The notes under the pieces: model-generated | The model's database searches: none | Seen by the model: only the letters and a program-made list of their open reading frames with translations | What the model was told of the DNA's origin: nothing | Part shown: positions 34,814 to 45,989 of the stretch, piece by piece | Layout of the letters: every line of letters starts with the position of its first letter | Numbering within the stretch: the stretch's first letter is position 1 | Origin: Dermanyssus gallinae | Lineage: Eukaryota > Arthropoda > Arachnida > Mesostigmata > Dermanyssidae | DNA: 64,000 nt | Assembly: GCA_003439945.1 (NCBI GenBank) | Contig: QVRM01001782.1 | Span: 558,001-622,000, forward strand | Reading direction: 5' to 3' | Program-made: the position numbers and the translations under genes

Positions 34814-35253
34814 TGCTGCTACCTCTTTGAAGCTAAGCAGTTGCTGGCTTTGCTGTGGCTGTCCACTTCACATGCCTTGCCAAATAAAAATGTCGTTTTT
34901 ATTGTTGGCGCGGTGAGTTTTTTTTAATAGTAGATCAGACGCTCTAACCTCAAAATATCGGTTGAGCAGCCGTTTAGAATTCGAATTTGAATGACAGCGA
35001 CATGCCGCTCGGAGCCTACGACCCGTTATGCGGATGGTTTTGTTTTCATCGTGTCATTGTTGGAACTTCCCAGCGTCTTAGCTGCTGGCTCCTTCGTCGA
35101 ATGGCCACACACAGCGCACCAAAATGATCACTGAGTTACACTCATCACTCTGGTATGTCACTTGCTGGTTTTACCGTCCTGCACACTAACGGATAGGTGT
35201 TTTTTCTCGGAGCTCTATATGCACACGTCCGCACTCCTTGGCGCCAACAACAA

Positions 35254-35270
35254 CAATAATAATAATAATA
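35254..35270. repeat. (AAT)n microsatellite
   Basis: About five AAT units, preceded by CAACAACAAC, beyond the 5' end of B2. Confidence 0.75.
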
Positions 35271-35329
35271 GTGACCTGCATGTCGCTGAAATTTATGTTA
35301 TGGTCCCTTAACCTTTATTTTGGCCATGG

Positions 35330-36110
35330 CTATATCAAGTCTATAATTACGGTACGCATTAAGGATCCCCAGAGGCAGGTCGTTGCGATCTCTGTTGGTG
35401 TTGAATATTAAATAAAACGATAAATCTGGAGGTATCGTGCCATAGAAGTGTTTGTACACAAGAACGCCTAATTTAAGTAAAGTAATAGTCCTTTAAGTAG
35501 TCTGTAAACAGCATAAAGGTGAGATACACCTTCGTCCCCCACATAACCAAGATGGCCCTTCAAGCATTATCCTGTGCGTATGTAAGTGTACACCCAAACA
35601 TTTAAATTCAAATGCTTGTTGTGTATCAGTATTATCCGATTTGATTTTTATTGGCTGGTTGATTGATGTTTGCCATAGAATAAAAATTAGTATTGTTTTT
35701 ATATTTCAACATAGTCTCTGTTTTAAGTGCCAATTTGAGACACGTTTAAGTTGGCCGTTTCTATACTGAACTCGTCTGATTTTGTAAGGAAAGTGGGCAA
35801 AGAAAAGTTATTCCATTGGCAGAGGCTTAGGGACTCTAGTTCACTATCCTTTAGAAGCGAGTTAATAAATATTTGGAATAGAGCTGGTGAGTCCCCCTGT
35901 GATGAACCGAGGTGCAAGGAGCATGAAGATGACACAATGTGACCGTTTCTGGTGATTTGTTCCCTGTCGCTTAAGTCAGAATTCAAAAATGCAATCCGAC
36001 TTTCAGTGAAATTTAGTTGTGTATTTATTTTTGATAGAATAGTTTTATCCTCAGAGTCAAATGCTATTTCAATCTTGACGAAGGTGCCAGAAACAATTTG
36101 ATTGGACTCC
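35330..36110 (-). pseudogene. Jockey/CR1-like RT fragment
   Basis: Minus-strand remnant. Motif A: FVKIEIAFDSEDKTIL (about 36085). SRIAFLNSDLSDREQITRNG matches the region between motifs A and B. Degenerate motif B: GSSQGDSPALFQIFINSLL. Motif C is destroyed (CQWNNFSL). The thumb has KCLGVHLHTH (about 35595). Another open part (LGVLVYKHFYGTIPPD) follows to about 35340. Only the RT region is left; the endonuclease and 3' end are not seen. Confidence 0.65.
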
Positions 36111-36305
36111 CAGCTTTAAGCTGGCATTGCTGAAAGAAGCCACAGTGAGCCTTTAGTAGTTGCACAAGTGAGTGGGCGAACAAGTCATGTTTAAGAGATC
36201 AGGGGGCATTTGCTCCAGTATCCAGGGTGGCTCGGCTGAATGGTTTCCTAGTGCTAGTTCCACTGGTTTAGAGTATCTGTTTTGCTAACCAGTAGTCCCT
36301 CCGTC

Positions 36306-36342
36306 TATATATATATATATTATAAGAGAGAGAGAGAGAGAG
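36306..36342. repeat. (TA)n and (GA)n microsatellites
   Basis: Short (TA)n is followed within a few bases by nine GA units. Another (TA)n tract lies at 36531-36554. Confidence 0.85.
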
Positions 36343-36654
36343 GCAAAACATGGCCTCCTCAAACTGAATAGACAATCTCGAACGCTAAAATGCTCATATA
36401 CATATATAGAGGTTCGGGGGGGAGGCTCAGAGCGTCGACGGCAATTTCCAAAAAGCGCCATGCACGTACACCGCCATCAGGAAAAAAAGCTCATTTACGA
36501 AAATTCCGTTAGGAACCTCTTTCGCAGCTTTATATATATATATATATATATATATTTGTGTAACGAGAGAGTGAGAATGAGATCTGCTTCCCTCCCTCAT
36601 TTTAGCTCCGCGCTAAAACCCTCGTTTTTCCCCCGAAACGAACTCCTCAGATGG

Positions 36655-36955
36655 ATACCTTTATTGCCCGGCAATTTTCCACTGAGATCAGCCTTACCAT
36701 GAACGTCGACAACGACGAATGTTATACTGCGTTCCTGCGTCAAAGCATTTGTGCGTAGAGTACTACTGCCACCCCACGCAAAATAGTGGGAGAAAAAAGC
36801 GTATACATGGGTAGATGTGGCGAGACGGACAATCCCTCCGTCAGATAGACCGCCAGGGAAACATGCGTATAAAAAATAAACAGGAAACTGGCAGAGAGTA
36901 AGGCTACGTACCCTAATGCTGTTATCGTTGGCAATTTTCGTATGCCATAACAGTG
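36655..36955 (-). repeat. dispersed repeat, copy 1
   Basis: About 300 bp matching 47945-48220 in inverted orientation, for example GGCAATTTTCCACTGAG, GCCTTACCATGAACGTCGAC and ACATGCGTA. It has an extra 19 bp or so (about 36722-36740) relative to the other copy. There is no conserved ORF. The element type is unknown. Confidence 0.75.
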
Positions 36956-37054
36956 AGGGCTACCAGGACGGTCATACTCGGAGTGCCTGTTTAGGCTAAG
37001 ATGTTTGAAACTATGACGAGAGGTGTTTGTCTTAAAATACTATCTATGTGAATC

Positions 37055-37055
37055 A

Positions 37056-37105
<50 letters not shown>
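37055..37105. repeat. (TA)n microsatellite, one interruption
   Basis: About 25 TA units with a single C interruption. Confidence 0.9.
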
Positions 37106-37107
<2 letters not shown>

Positions 37108-37650
37108 GAAAACTGTGTTTTTAATTAAAATTAACCGCATAGTGAACAGTGAGTTATGAACCGATTTAACTGGTGAATAGCGTCGAATTTGCTCACGTTT
37201 GGGTGGAAACATTAGAGTTGATTCTCCCACAGATAAGTGGCTGAGAAAATGGCGAACACAAGTATGTCAGTGCCACAGAAGCCGTATCTATAAACTAGGC
37301 TGCGTACTATTTTTTGCACAATTTTCAGCAAATATTAAAAAGTGCAGACTAAGCACAAGAGCGGATTAAAGAGCTTCGATGTACCATTGGGATTAGAGCC
37401 CTAATAAGGGGAAGTGTATATGGATAGTACGAAGCATTTCAAACTGGATATTCATTTGTTTTACAGTTTTTTTCGCTTTGACAACCACATCTTAGACGCT
37501 CGTAATGGGTTAAGTTGCTTGTTGGCACGATATCGTCTAAATGCATCTATCGTCACCGCGTTCTTGTACTGGATTATATATAGACTTTATCCAGCAGAGG
37601 TATGTAGCAGCAGGTCAATGACAACCACGTTCAACAAGTACAACCAGTAA

Positions 37651-37741
37651 GGTTGGGGCTCGAACTTGTTTTTCCAACCATGGGTGCCATGGCAACGCAC
37701 CGTTTCGAACGGTGCGTTAGCCGGCTAAGCCACCGCCGCTA
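37651..37741 (-). other. tRNA-Ser(CGA)-like sequence
   Basis: Read on the minus strand it has an A-box-like GTGGCTTAGCCGG and a perfect 5-bp anticodon stem (CACCG/CGGTG) closing the loop TTCGAAA, which gives anticodon CGA. A longer variable region follows, then a B box (AGTTCGAGCCCC). Acceptor pairing is poor. It could be a tRNA-Ser pseudogene or the head of a SINE. It lies directly left of the mariner remnant. Confidence 0.5.
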
Positions 37742-37754
37742 CAAATCTTAGAGA

Positions 37755-38480
37755 TAAATCCTGTGAAGGACGTCCAAGAATAGCAACAGACGATAAAAAA
37801 TGTGGCTCGTGCGAAGGCTGAGATTAAGGAAAACTCAAAGATAACATACGCAAGGACAGAAGGGACTTTGGGTTTATTTTTGAAGTCCCCCTATCAGAAC
37901 TGTTTTGCCGGATCACCTGCACGGCCACCTTGAACTCACCAGAAGATCTGGGTGGATACTTCGTGATTGCCGCGGGACGAAAAGGGGTCACGGGTCTTTT
38001 TTTGCTGGAGAATTTCTGACTAAATTTGCCACTCCCCTTAGTTCTCGAGATTTGTCGCAGATCATGGAACTCGGTTATATTTTTTATGATCCTCTACTCA
38101 AGTCCCAGAGCTCGCAGTGGTCAGGCGTCGAAACGCTTGCACCCACAAAAGTGAAGCGCCAGCGGGCTGGCAAGAGTATTGTCGCTATCTTCTTTCCCAG
38201 GAGTGAGATTGTGACGATTGTCAAACTCGATGAAGGTGGAATAGTAACAAGCGATTTGTATGTTGCCAAATGCCTACCAAAAGTTTTCACTGCGCTCACC
38301 AGAAAGATCTATAAAGCGTCTCCTATGTATGGGTTCATCCACCACGACAACGCGCCGGCCCATTAAGCTGAAAACACTGAGGCTTTTCTTGCCGTATCTG
38401 AAATCACGCTAATAAAGCGCCCAGCTTATCCACCCCATTTGATACCGTGCGATTTCTTTGTCTTTCCAAAAACAACAAAA
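37755..38480 (+). pseudogene. degraded mariner-like transposase
   Basis: Fragments read CEGRPRIATDDKNV (about 37770), then MELGYIFYDPLLKSQSSQW (about 38063), KVKRQRAGKSIVAIFF and IHHDNAPAH (second catalytic Asp, about 38345). After a TAA the same frame gives LIKRPAYPPHLIPCDFFVF (third Asp, about 38440). The first catalytic Asp motif is not recognisable. Several frameshifts are present. No terminal repeats were identified. The family differs from the other two mariners. Confidence 0.7.
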
Positions 38481-39424
38481 TAATTGAGAAGGAGGCGTTT
38501 TGATTTAGGCGAATTGGTGCTAGAAAACAATGACAAACGCGTTTTAGTGTTGTGTTTCGATGCACCGATTTGCCGCCGCAAGAAACGTATAGAAATTGGT
38601 GGACATTGCGTAGAAATAAAAGTAATAATTCTATTTTTAAAGGAATAAACATCTCCTTTAAGTTAAAGTAAACATCTACCTGTATTCTGTCATAGACATT
38701 TAAAAACAATTGCTAGGTCCCGTGCAGCGATGCTCTGCAGAGAAAATTACCGCCGGGCATTAAGCGGGAGTGGGGCGTTTGTAGGGCCATAGAGATAGGC
38801 CGTAGTCGTGATATCCTAGAAACGTGCAACAGTGTTGGAAGAATCGGCGTGCTTCTATCCGCGGTCACTTATTGGACTTCACTCAGAACCGCCCACCCTT
38901 TACAGAAAAAACGAACGAGAAGATATAGAACTTTTGCTAGATATACGAAGGATTCTATTTTTGCTTTTCGAAAAAACGTGAAGTGTTAACGCATGTACGT
39001 GCCATTTAAGGTAATATGCTTATCAGTTTGCATATAAAGTAGAAAAGAGTGGCTGAAATGCAGTCCTTCAGCCGGCTATCCCCTAAATGCACTAAGCGTT
39101 TCACGAACGTAAGGATAAGTAAACTGTAACGATACTATAAGCACCAATACCATTGTCTTTTCTAAGTCGCTACAGTCTTTGCATGCGCCATTGCAAAAAC
39201 GGTCATGTTTCTGTTTCTATTCACGCTTTTGTTATTGTTGCTGCGTGCCGCATTAGTATTAGGTTTGTTGTAAAAATACTTTGTTATGCTGCGTATCAAG
39301 TGCAATTTGTTTTTGCAGCATTTAATTGTTGTCGTGCTTTGTCCAGTTAGCAGGCTAAATAGAGCACTGATTTTTTTTACGATTCACCAGTACGTCCTGT
39401 GTAAGATAAAAATGAAGACTGTGC
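38481..39424. other. no recognisable gene
   Basis: AT-rich; no domain or repeat recognised. Confidence 0.4.
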
Positions 39425-39955
39425 ACAAGTAACACAGAAAAAACCGAGATCCTGCAAGGCGTTTTTACAGAGTACTACCCATCTGCCGCTGAGCTGGCGC
39501 TAAGAAACACGAAGTCTCTGCCCGAAATGCTTGCTAGTAAGCACATGAACCTCGTGAAGAACATTAACGCCTCGCCCGGAAAACTAGTACGCCATCTCAA
39601 GCTTCTTAATAAGAAGCGAAGTAAGAAGTCTGCTCCTGTTAACGTCTTCAAATAGTACAGGCGCTCTCTAACGTACCCCTGTCTCTTATAGTCCGTCGAT
39701 CACTTTACGATGGCCTTATGCCTCATCTCTTCGGTGCACCATCGTCTGCCCCACACACAAAAAGAAGATACATCGACCTCTAGGAATAAGCAGCCAGTGT
39801 TGTTGACGTCCGTACCCTGCAAGGTCATTGAAAGTATTACTATGGGAGTGATCCATAACAACGTTAACCAGCAAAGTCTTATACACATGAAACTATTTGT
39901 GTATCAGCCGGATCATTCGACTGCACAACGGCTCTTGCAGACTCAAAATGATTAA
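39425..39955 (+). pseudogene. Jockey/CR1-like RT N-terminal fragment
   Basis: The plus strand reads a linker (EILQGVFTEYYPSAAELA), INASPGKLVRHLKLL where INASPGPDGI would be expected, and QPVLLTSVPCKVIES (about 39800), the finger block usually written NYRPVSLTSVPCKV. FVYQPDHSTAQRLL (about 39895) matches the conserved GF..GHST..QLL block. Stops and a frameshift are present. It ends before motif A. Confidence 0.6.
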
Positions 39956-40099
39956 GCAATGTTGACAAACTACGGCAAAGCACTTTGTTTTCTTTGTTTC
40001 TAAATCTGTGTTTGAATACTTCACGCACAACACAATGCTTTATCTACTGCCAAAGAACGGAGTGGGTAATTGATTTGTTAAATGGTTCAGTCCATTAAA

Positions 40100-40205
40100 G
40101 CTATCAAAGAACTCTCAAGATTGCTGCCGCACACACGGAGTGCCTCCGATAATCGAAGGTGCTTCCTGGCGGGGGTAACAGATAGCATTATGCTATACGC
40201 TTGAA
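40100..40205 (+). pseudogene. R1-type RT thumb fragment
   Basis: One short stretch: LSRLLPHTRSASDNRRCFLA followed by GVTDSIMLYA. It matches the thumb block of R1-clade RTs (compare 8.56 kb and 57.93 kb). Nothing else of this copy is visible. Confidence 0.5.
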
Positions 40206-40399
40206 ACAATAAATGGATGAAGACGCAGGGGGGGGCCAGCCGGGTTTCTGGACCCGCTCTATTATCTCTGATTTGAAAGAGTGCCCTCTGGCCCAATTTT
40301 TGACGGGTCACAGCGCCTTTAGAAAAACGACGCCATCAGACGTGCCCCGTCACCACCATGCATTACCTTGACTTAGGAGAAGAAGACGACGTCAAACTC

Positions 40400-40880
40400 A
40401 TTTTCGAGATTTTTTTCGCATTTTCGCAAGTCGCCTTTTTTCTCGAGGACGTATTTTGCTGTTTGAGCCGCAACTTCTCAGCCGCTGGTCGTTTCGCAGA
40501 TGAATTGAATAAAATCTTTCGTGCTGGTTCTCGGCATGTTTAGAGGAGGATTTCTCAAAGTTGGGTCGCTGTTTCGCTGCCAGCGGTACGTCACTTTGCT
40601 TAAACCCAGTGCCCTTGCTTGCTCTAGGACAGGGCAAACGAACATCGTGTGGAACGCGTCGTCTCGTGTGCCTTGAGTGCAGTGGATGCAGCTCCTTGAT
40701 TGGGTAACTACGTTGAAATCATCTAGGGAAGTCTCCATGTCCAGTTTTCGTCCAACTTTCGAGATATGCGCGGCGTTTACCGCGGACAGAGCGGAGCTGG
40801 CGCGGCTCTTAGACCGTGAACTCCCGGTAACATGTAAACAAATGGCGCAGGCCCTCTTGCAGGATACCCACAGTTAGCAC
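40400..40880 (-). pseudogene. R1-type LINE C-terminal fragment
   Basis: The minus strand gives WTKTGHGDF (the LTGHG.F block) and then CIHCTQGTRDDAFHTMFVC (C-x2-C-x9-H-x4-C, about 40700-40640), the C-terminal knuckle of R1-clade ORF2 (compare 58.43 kb and 59.70 kb). Further sequence is frame-shifted. Confidence 0.6.
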
Positions 40881-41434
40881 ATCAATAAGTTATTTGCCGC
40901 GGCTATCATTAACCAAAAAGATTTGGTGCAGACTGCGATGTGTGGACTGCCCACGCAACCCTAAGGAAGAAGTAGGGGTTTAAGTAGTGTTAAAGAACGG
41001 TTCCTTCTCCTCGCCTTCTGAAGTCATTTAGGTGAGAGATCTTTGCGGGCATTATGAAAACAGCATCGACATCGAGTCCCATACTACCCGCTTCGGTGTG
41101 CGTAAAACCATGTTTCCCCTCTTACCTAGAAAATCATTATAAAGAGGATACCCAGTATTGTGTCATTTCCCGGAAGTTCCCAGGAGTGCACGTAGATCGA
41201 TAAAATCTGCATATATGTACTCCTAAATTACTCGTAAACGGTGACTTTGAATTTGGTTTTCATAGTATCCAATGTAGACAAGGTAAGTGCCAGAAGGGAT
41301 TACATTCGAGCATGATCGGACAAAAAACGGGGAGCACAGATGTCTCAATAAAAAGAGATGGCGCATTACCATTTAGGCCTACATATATATATATATAACA
41401 ATTTGATTTAACCCATAACGGAGTGTCAACAATT

Positions 41435-41437
<3 letters not shown>
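40881..41437. other. no recognisable gene
   Basis: A short (TA)n tract at 41383-41397; nothing else recognised. Confidence 0.4.

Positions 41438-41471
<34 letters not shown>
41438..41471. repeat. (TA)n microsatellite at the 3' end of RLE LINE C
   Basis: About 17 TA units directly abutting the 3' tail of the minus-strand element. Confidence 0.9.
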
Positions 41472-41474
<3 letters not shown>

Positions 41475-41543
41475 CTATTTGTATTTATTCAATTTCAAAT
41501 CATTCACGGTCGGACATTTGGGTCCCTGCGAACGTGTGCACCA

Positions 41544-44376
41544 TTACGGGGGGTCCAGTGTAGGGACCAGCCATTTCTGGAGGGTTCCTCGAACCGAGGC
41601 CGCATTGCCCCGTTGCACATCCAGCGACAGACGCTGTCTGAGGAAATCACTTGCTCGCTTATCTCCGCTGGCTAGAATTAGCCGCTTCCCGACCTTCTGT
41701 AGCAAACTGCGAGTAGACGGACCCGGCCCGCCAAGGGTCTCGAAGGCAAGTGGGTGAAACTCGTACGGGTAACCGATGTTCTGGTACTTTCTAACCTTGC
41801 CTGCCTCGGCGAGAGCCGATGCATGACCAGCCCGAGCCGCGCCAGCACTGACCATTGAAGGGGCTAATGAGTCAGTAACTGTCGCGTCCCAAACCAGCAT
41901 GCATCCGCGCTCGAACGGAGTTAAGGTCAGACCGTCAGGTCTCTTTCCGCCCTCTCTGTCTAGTCCGACGGGCTCCAGGACGCACGGTAGACCACTGGAT
42001 CGTAGAGCTCTGCTAAAGGTTTCGTTCAAGGCTTGGTGTCTTGCTCGCCTACCTGCGCTGACAATACAGGACAGCCCGTGGCGTCCATCTGGCTGGACGA
42101 CGTCTCCGCAGACACAGGCATGGGTGTACACAAGATCTGTTCCTAAACGAAGTCCGACCGCGATCCTTACCGACTCGTCATCCAACAGGGTCCCGATCTG
42201 AGCACAGGGTATGGCGTGGAGCCATGCGCCCGCCCCCTTGGAGGAGACGGCGCGCAGCCTGGCCTTATCGGCATCCGTGGCGCATTCCGCAATGAGGTTT
42301 TCGACTCTTTGCTCATAAAGAATTGCTGCCCATTCTCTCTGGTGTCCAGCTTCGACGGGTTCGTGGCCGCACAGGGCAACTGCATTGCGGTGGCTTGTCT
42401 CCAATCGGGCTTCTAAGTCCGTGAGAGCAACAGAATCCAGGAGGCTTCTTGCCTGTTGCATAGACCTATGGAGGGAAGCTGCCAGAGCTCCGATAAGACA
42501 GTCGCATCAGGTAACCCTAGGCCACCCCAAAGAACGGGGAGTAAAGCTTGTTGGCGCGCACGAGCGGATAGGCTGAGGTTTAGCAACGCCTCTAATGTAG
42601 ACATCACGCGGTCGTTGAGTCGTTCAAGAATTCCTGAAGCTTGCGAACAGTCTGCCCCTCGAAACAAGTGGTTGAGACGAAGGGCCGAAAATGATGATCT
42701 CAGAAGAAAAAGGCCTCGGTGAGAACCTACCAAATGAATGCGTGACATTGAATTTTCCTCCTTGCGGGAATAGGGGGACGCCTAGCAACTCTAAATTCTT
42801 GCCGACGGTCTTGCACCCTGAGAGAGCCTCTAGCACTTCGGAGTCAGCAGCGCCTCCTACAGGATGGACCTCACATTTTGCAGGGTTTAGGGCCAGGCCA
42901 CTCCGCTCAGCAAACTCACTGACTCGGTGGATGTCCCTCATTACCGCATCGGGGGCGCCACCCAGAACACCGTCGTCCAAGTACCATACATTTAGAGGGC
43001 ATTCAAGAGAGTCGACCAACTCCTTGACAGCCAGGCAAAACAGGGGGGGGACCCAATGGGTCGCCCTGCTGCACCCCAGTTCGCGACATTATAACATCAT
43101 GCGGCAGGAGAAGGCAGGAAGGCTCTTTATAAGCTAGTTCCACCTGGTGGAACATACTCGGGACATAGGCTTTTACCGCACTCAGTAAGTAGTCCCTCCG
43201 AATACTGTTAAAAGCGTTTCTGAAGTCAAGCTTGACCACAAGGGTAGCTTCAGAGCGTGACTCCAGGAAGGACCGAGTCGAGTGCACTGCGGTTTCGCAT
43301 CCTCCCGGTGTCGCAAACCCAAGCTGATGGACACCAAGAGCATATGAGATGTCTGCCTTGTTCTCTAAGATGCCAATTCTTGCCGCCAGCCTCCGGATTG
43401 CAGATGAACATGCGATGGGTCTTACGCTGCCATCTTTCTTCTTAAGGGCGAAAAGTCTGGCACCAAATATGAGCGGTCGCCATTCAGAGAGCGGCGAACT
43501 CCAGCGAAGAAGATCAACGACCTTGGCCAGGGCAGCCGCAAGTCGGTCGGCGGCAGCTCCTAGAGCGGGAGATAGCAGATCTTGTAAGAGCCGTGGTCTA
43601 ATGAAATCTAGGCCCGCGGCTGAGCTTCGCGAAAACGTTTTAATGGCAGACCGAACGTTGTCGGCTGATGTGGTTGATGGCAAGGGCACGTGAGGAGGGC
43701 TAGGCCAGGACAGAGGTGAAGGGGCGGGGGGGTGTTTATCCCACAGCAAAGCCGTCTCGCTGGGCTTCTGTGCCAGCGTGTCTTCTGAGATTAGGACCCT
43801 GGCCGCCGAAGAAACGTCGCCTTCCGATAGCTTGGTGATGGCTAGCCGCACGGTGTCAACTGTCCGCTGCCGGGGACGTAGGTTTGAAGGAAGGCCACTG
43901 CCATCGTCAAACCGTTTCCCCTGAGCAAAGTCGCGAAGGTTCTTCCGGACGATAACCGCCAATGACCGGTCATCCTTCCCACCATCGGGGAGGCGGAGGA
44001 CAACAGGCGCGAAGGAGAACAGAGTAAGCCAGGCCGTGTCGTCGTTATTCTCTGCGACTGAGCACAGGACTTTGGTGAACTCTTCGGCTACTTGCCTACG
44101 TACTGATTTTGGCAAAATGCGGACCAACCGCCAGCGGCGAGTGACATCTTGAATAACGCCGATTAACCTATCTGCGGTTAACCGAGAGTTCGAGGGCTGT
44201 GACTCGTCGTTCATGTTACAGGTAACCCCTCCGTGCTTGGTCGTTATGTGTCGACGTAGACCTCTTCGTGTAAACGAAAGCCCGCAGGTTGGGCAGGGGG
44301 CCCTGTTGGGGTCCGACTGCCCGGACCGCGGGCTGGCGGGCCTGCGGTTAGGCGTGTTGTCGTTGTGGTCTGTCAT
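41544..44376 (-). pseudogene. ORF2 of RLE LINE C: zinc finger, RT, endonuclease
   Basis: Starts at MTDHNDNTPNRR (ATG 44376-44374). C2H2 finger at residues 28-48 (CPTCGLSFTRRGLRRHITTKH). RT: GLDFIRPRLLQDLL, ARLFALKKKDGSVRPIACSS, motif A VVKLDFRNAFNS (Asp 384), motif B TGVQQGDPLGP (about 433-443). An extra C in a C8 run (43043-43052) shifts the frame just after motif B. Motif C follows as NVWYLDDGVLGG (42983). A deletion and shift near 42740 removes about 20 codons. A third shift lies near 42500. The last 305 codons are open: knuckle CVCGDVVQPDGRHGLSC, endonuclease KRPDGLTLTPF then MLVWDATVTDS. Confidence 0.92.
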
Positions 44377-45891
44377 TACAAGGCGAGACCTTTTAACTTG
44401 CCCACCACGGAAAGCAGTCCCATGAGAGGTCGCAACGCTTCCTCTAGGGACCTCAACACGGCAGATAATTCAGGTCTAATTCCCTGCAGAAGATCAGCCA
44501 GTCCCGAAAGCGACGAACCGGTATCGGCGCTCTGGCGAGAGTTACTTGTTCTCGGGGTTTTTCTCGAACGGCGGGAGCGCTGGGTCCTGACCGTAGACGA
44601 CCTGTAGCTGCGTTTCTTCCTCTGGATCTTCGGTATAGGCTTTGGGTTGGGTAGAACGACCTGCGGATCGGCCCCCACTGCTGGCGAAATACCCCTGACC
44701 ACAGTAGCGTAGGTGGGACCCCGTGCCTCGGAAGACAGGCCCTCCTGAACAGAAGCCGAGCGACACTGGACAGCTTCGCCGATGACCGCGTCGGGGTAAT
44801 CCTCTCTAACCTGCTGGAGCATGCGGCCCTCGAGCATTATCCTACTTTTTTCACGCAGGTAAGCTAGCCGCGGGCATGAGGAAGATCCCGCCTGGTGAGG
44901 TCCCTGGCAGTTCACACACCTCGGAGCGCTACGACAGGAGTCGGCGGTGTGATCCGGGCCTCCGCAATTCTTGCAGAGCTTTTTTCCCAGACACTTGTCG
45001 GCAAGATGTCCGGGTTTCAAGCACTTAAAGCAGATTCTTGCTTGACCCGGTTCTAGGATAACCGGGTGAGATCTATGACCGAGAAAGACGGACACCGGTG
45101 GCTGGCAAGAAAAACTGAGGATTACCTTCGTCAGCGGTATTCTCCCACCGGGGGACGAACGATATAGCCGACGTGCTTTGGTAACTCCATGTTCTGCCAA
45201 TTTGTGGGCAATCTCTCCTTCGGTGAACATTGGGCTGACTCCCTCAATTCTCGCGGTAAATGAGGTGACGGCTGGGCAGGCAGCCGATACGGGGCATTCT
45301 CCTAGGCTTGACACTTGAAGAAGCGTATTTACACTTTTTAAGTCTTTTGCTCAGACCGCAATTGACTGAGTATCACCAGCGATTTTGCAGCCTGGTGACA
45401 CCGCGTAGATCTCCTTGAAGATTTTAAGCATTGAACCTTCGGAAAATGACACATTATCCGACTCGGCAGTTGGTTGTCTTCGAAACGTAACCTTGAACAA
45501 ATTGATGGTCCCTGCTTCGATGTCACCTCGAAGCTTATTAAGTTGTCGCTGCTCACGTGAAATGATGGCTTTTTCCTTCCGCGAAACAACTTTGGTGAAT
45601 CCCTCGGAGTCCACTAGCCCGTGTGGTGCGCTTGTCCGCTATCCCTGCCATATCAGATTGCCTGCGCCGCTTGCAGCCAACGCGATCATGTGCTAACGCA
45701 TCACTCCCGTCGTCGTTGCCGGTGGCAGTGCACTCCATCTCACCCTCAGGCACGGGCAATGCGGCCGCTTGTGCCGTAATGTCGTCTGCCTTCGTCGTAT
45801 TATTCTCAACACTGGCGGTGGCGGCCCTCAGTCGTGATATGTCCAGCGAATCAGGTGGTTTATCCTGACCGGATATCACTAACTTTGACAT
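44376..45891 (-). pseudogene. ORF1 of RLE LINE C: Gag-like, three zinc knuckles
   Basis: Starts at MSKLVISGQDKPPDS (45891). The N-terminal part is acidic, with a basic patch (CKRRRQSDMAG). A frameshift near 45600 leads to LVDSEGFTKVVSRKEKAI, and TGA at 45351-45353 interrupts the frame. From about 45315 it is open: a Gag core (TARIEGVSPMFTEGEIAHKL, VILSFSC) and three knuckles at about 45040-44900. These are CFKCLKPGHLADKC and CKNCGGPDHTADSC (both C-x2-C-x4-H-x4-C) and CVNCQGPHQAGSSSC (variant spacing). A Ser/Arg-rich basic region follows. This layout resembles the nucleic-acid-binding ORF1 of Jockey/R1-type LINEs. The stop TAA overlaps the ORF2 start. Confidence 0.85.
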
Positions 45892-45989
45892 GTTTATGCC
45901 GCTATACGCGTATCACAAAACACGCAACTACACTAATAAAAAGACGAAGAATAAAATTAAAAAAAAAATGTAATAAAAAAAAAATCCTT

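Larger units (their letters stand above)
24826..35270. mobile_element. cluster of RLE-type LINEs around (AAT)n repeats
   Basis: A chain of partial RLE LINEs: a C-like fragment (+, 24852-25312), copy A1 (+, 25337-27600), copy B1 (-, 27610-29995), copy A2 (+, 30013-31570) and copy B2 (-, 31611-34900). AAT-type repeats lie at 24826-24852, 25313-25336, 27593-27610, 29996-30012 (degenerate), 31570-31611 and 35254-35270. A and B meet tail to tail twice across (AAT)n. The A copies differ substantially from each other while the B copies are close, so a recent block duplication is not the simple explanation. Confidence 0.7.
41472..45950 (-). mobile_element. two-ORF RLE-type LINE (element C), almost full length
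   Basis: About 4.5 kb on the minus strand: a Gag-like ORF1 (45891-44376) and an ORF2 with zinc finger, RT and restriction-like endonuclease (44376-41544). The ORFs overlap by one base through TAATG (44378-44374). The 3' UTR is short, with an AATAAA-like box, and ends at (TA)n. ORF1 has one frameshift and one stop; ORF2 has three frame breaks. Classical R2/R4/Dong elements are described with a single ORF, so the Gag-like ORF1 is unusual for an RLE LINE. The 5' boundary near 45950 is approximate; a tRNA-like sequence lies beyond it. Confidence 0.85.

Noticed and set aside
24826..35270. Simple tandem duplication of an A-B unit
   Set aside because: The two A copies are much more diverged than the two B copies and are truncated at different points, so independent insertions fit better.
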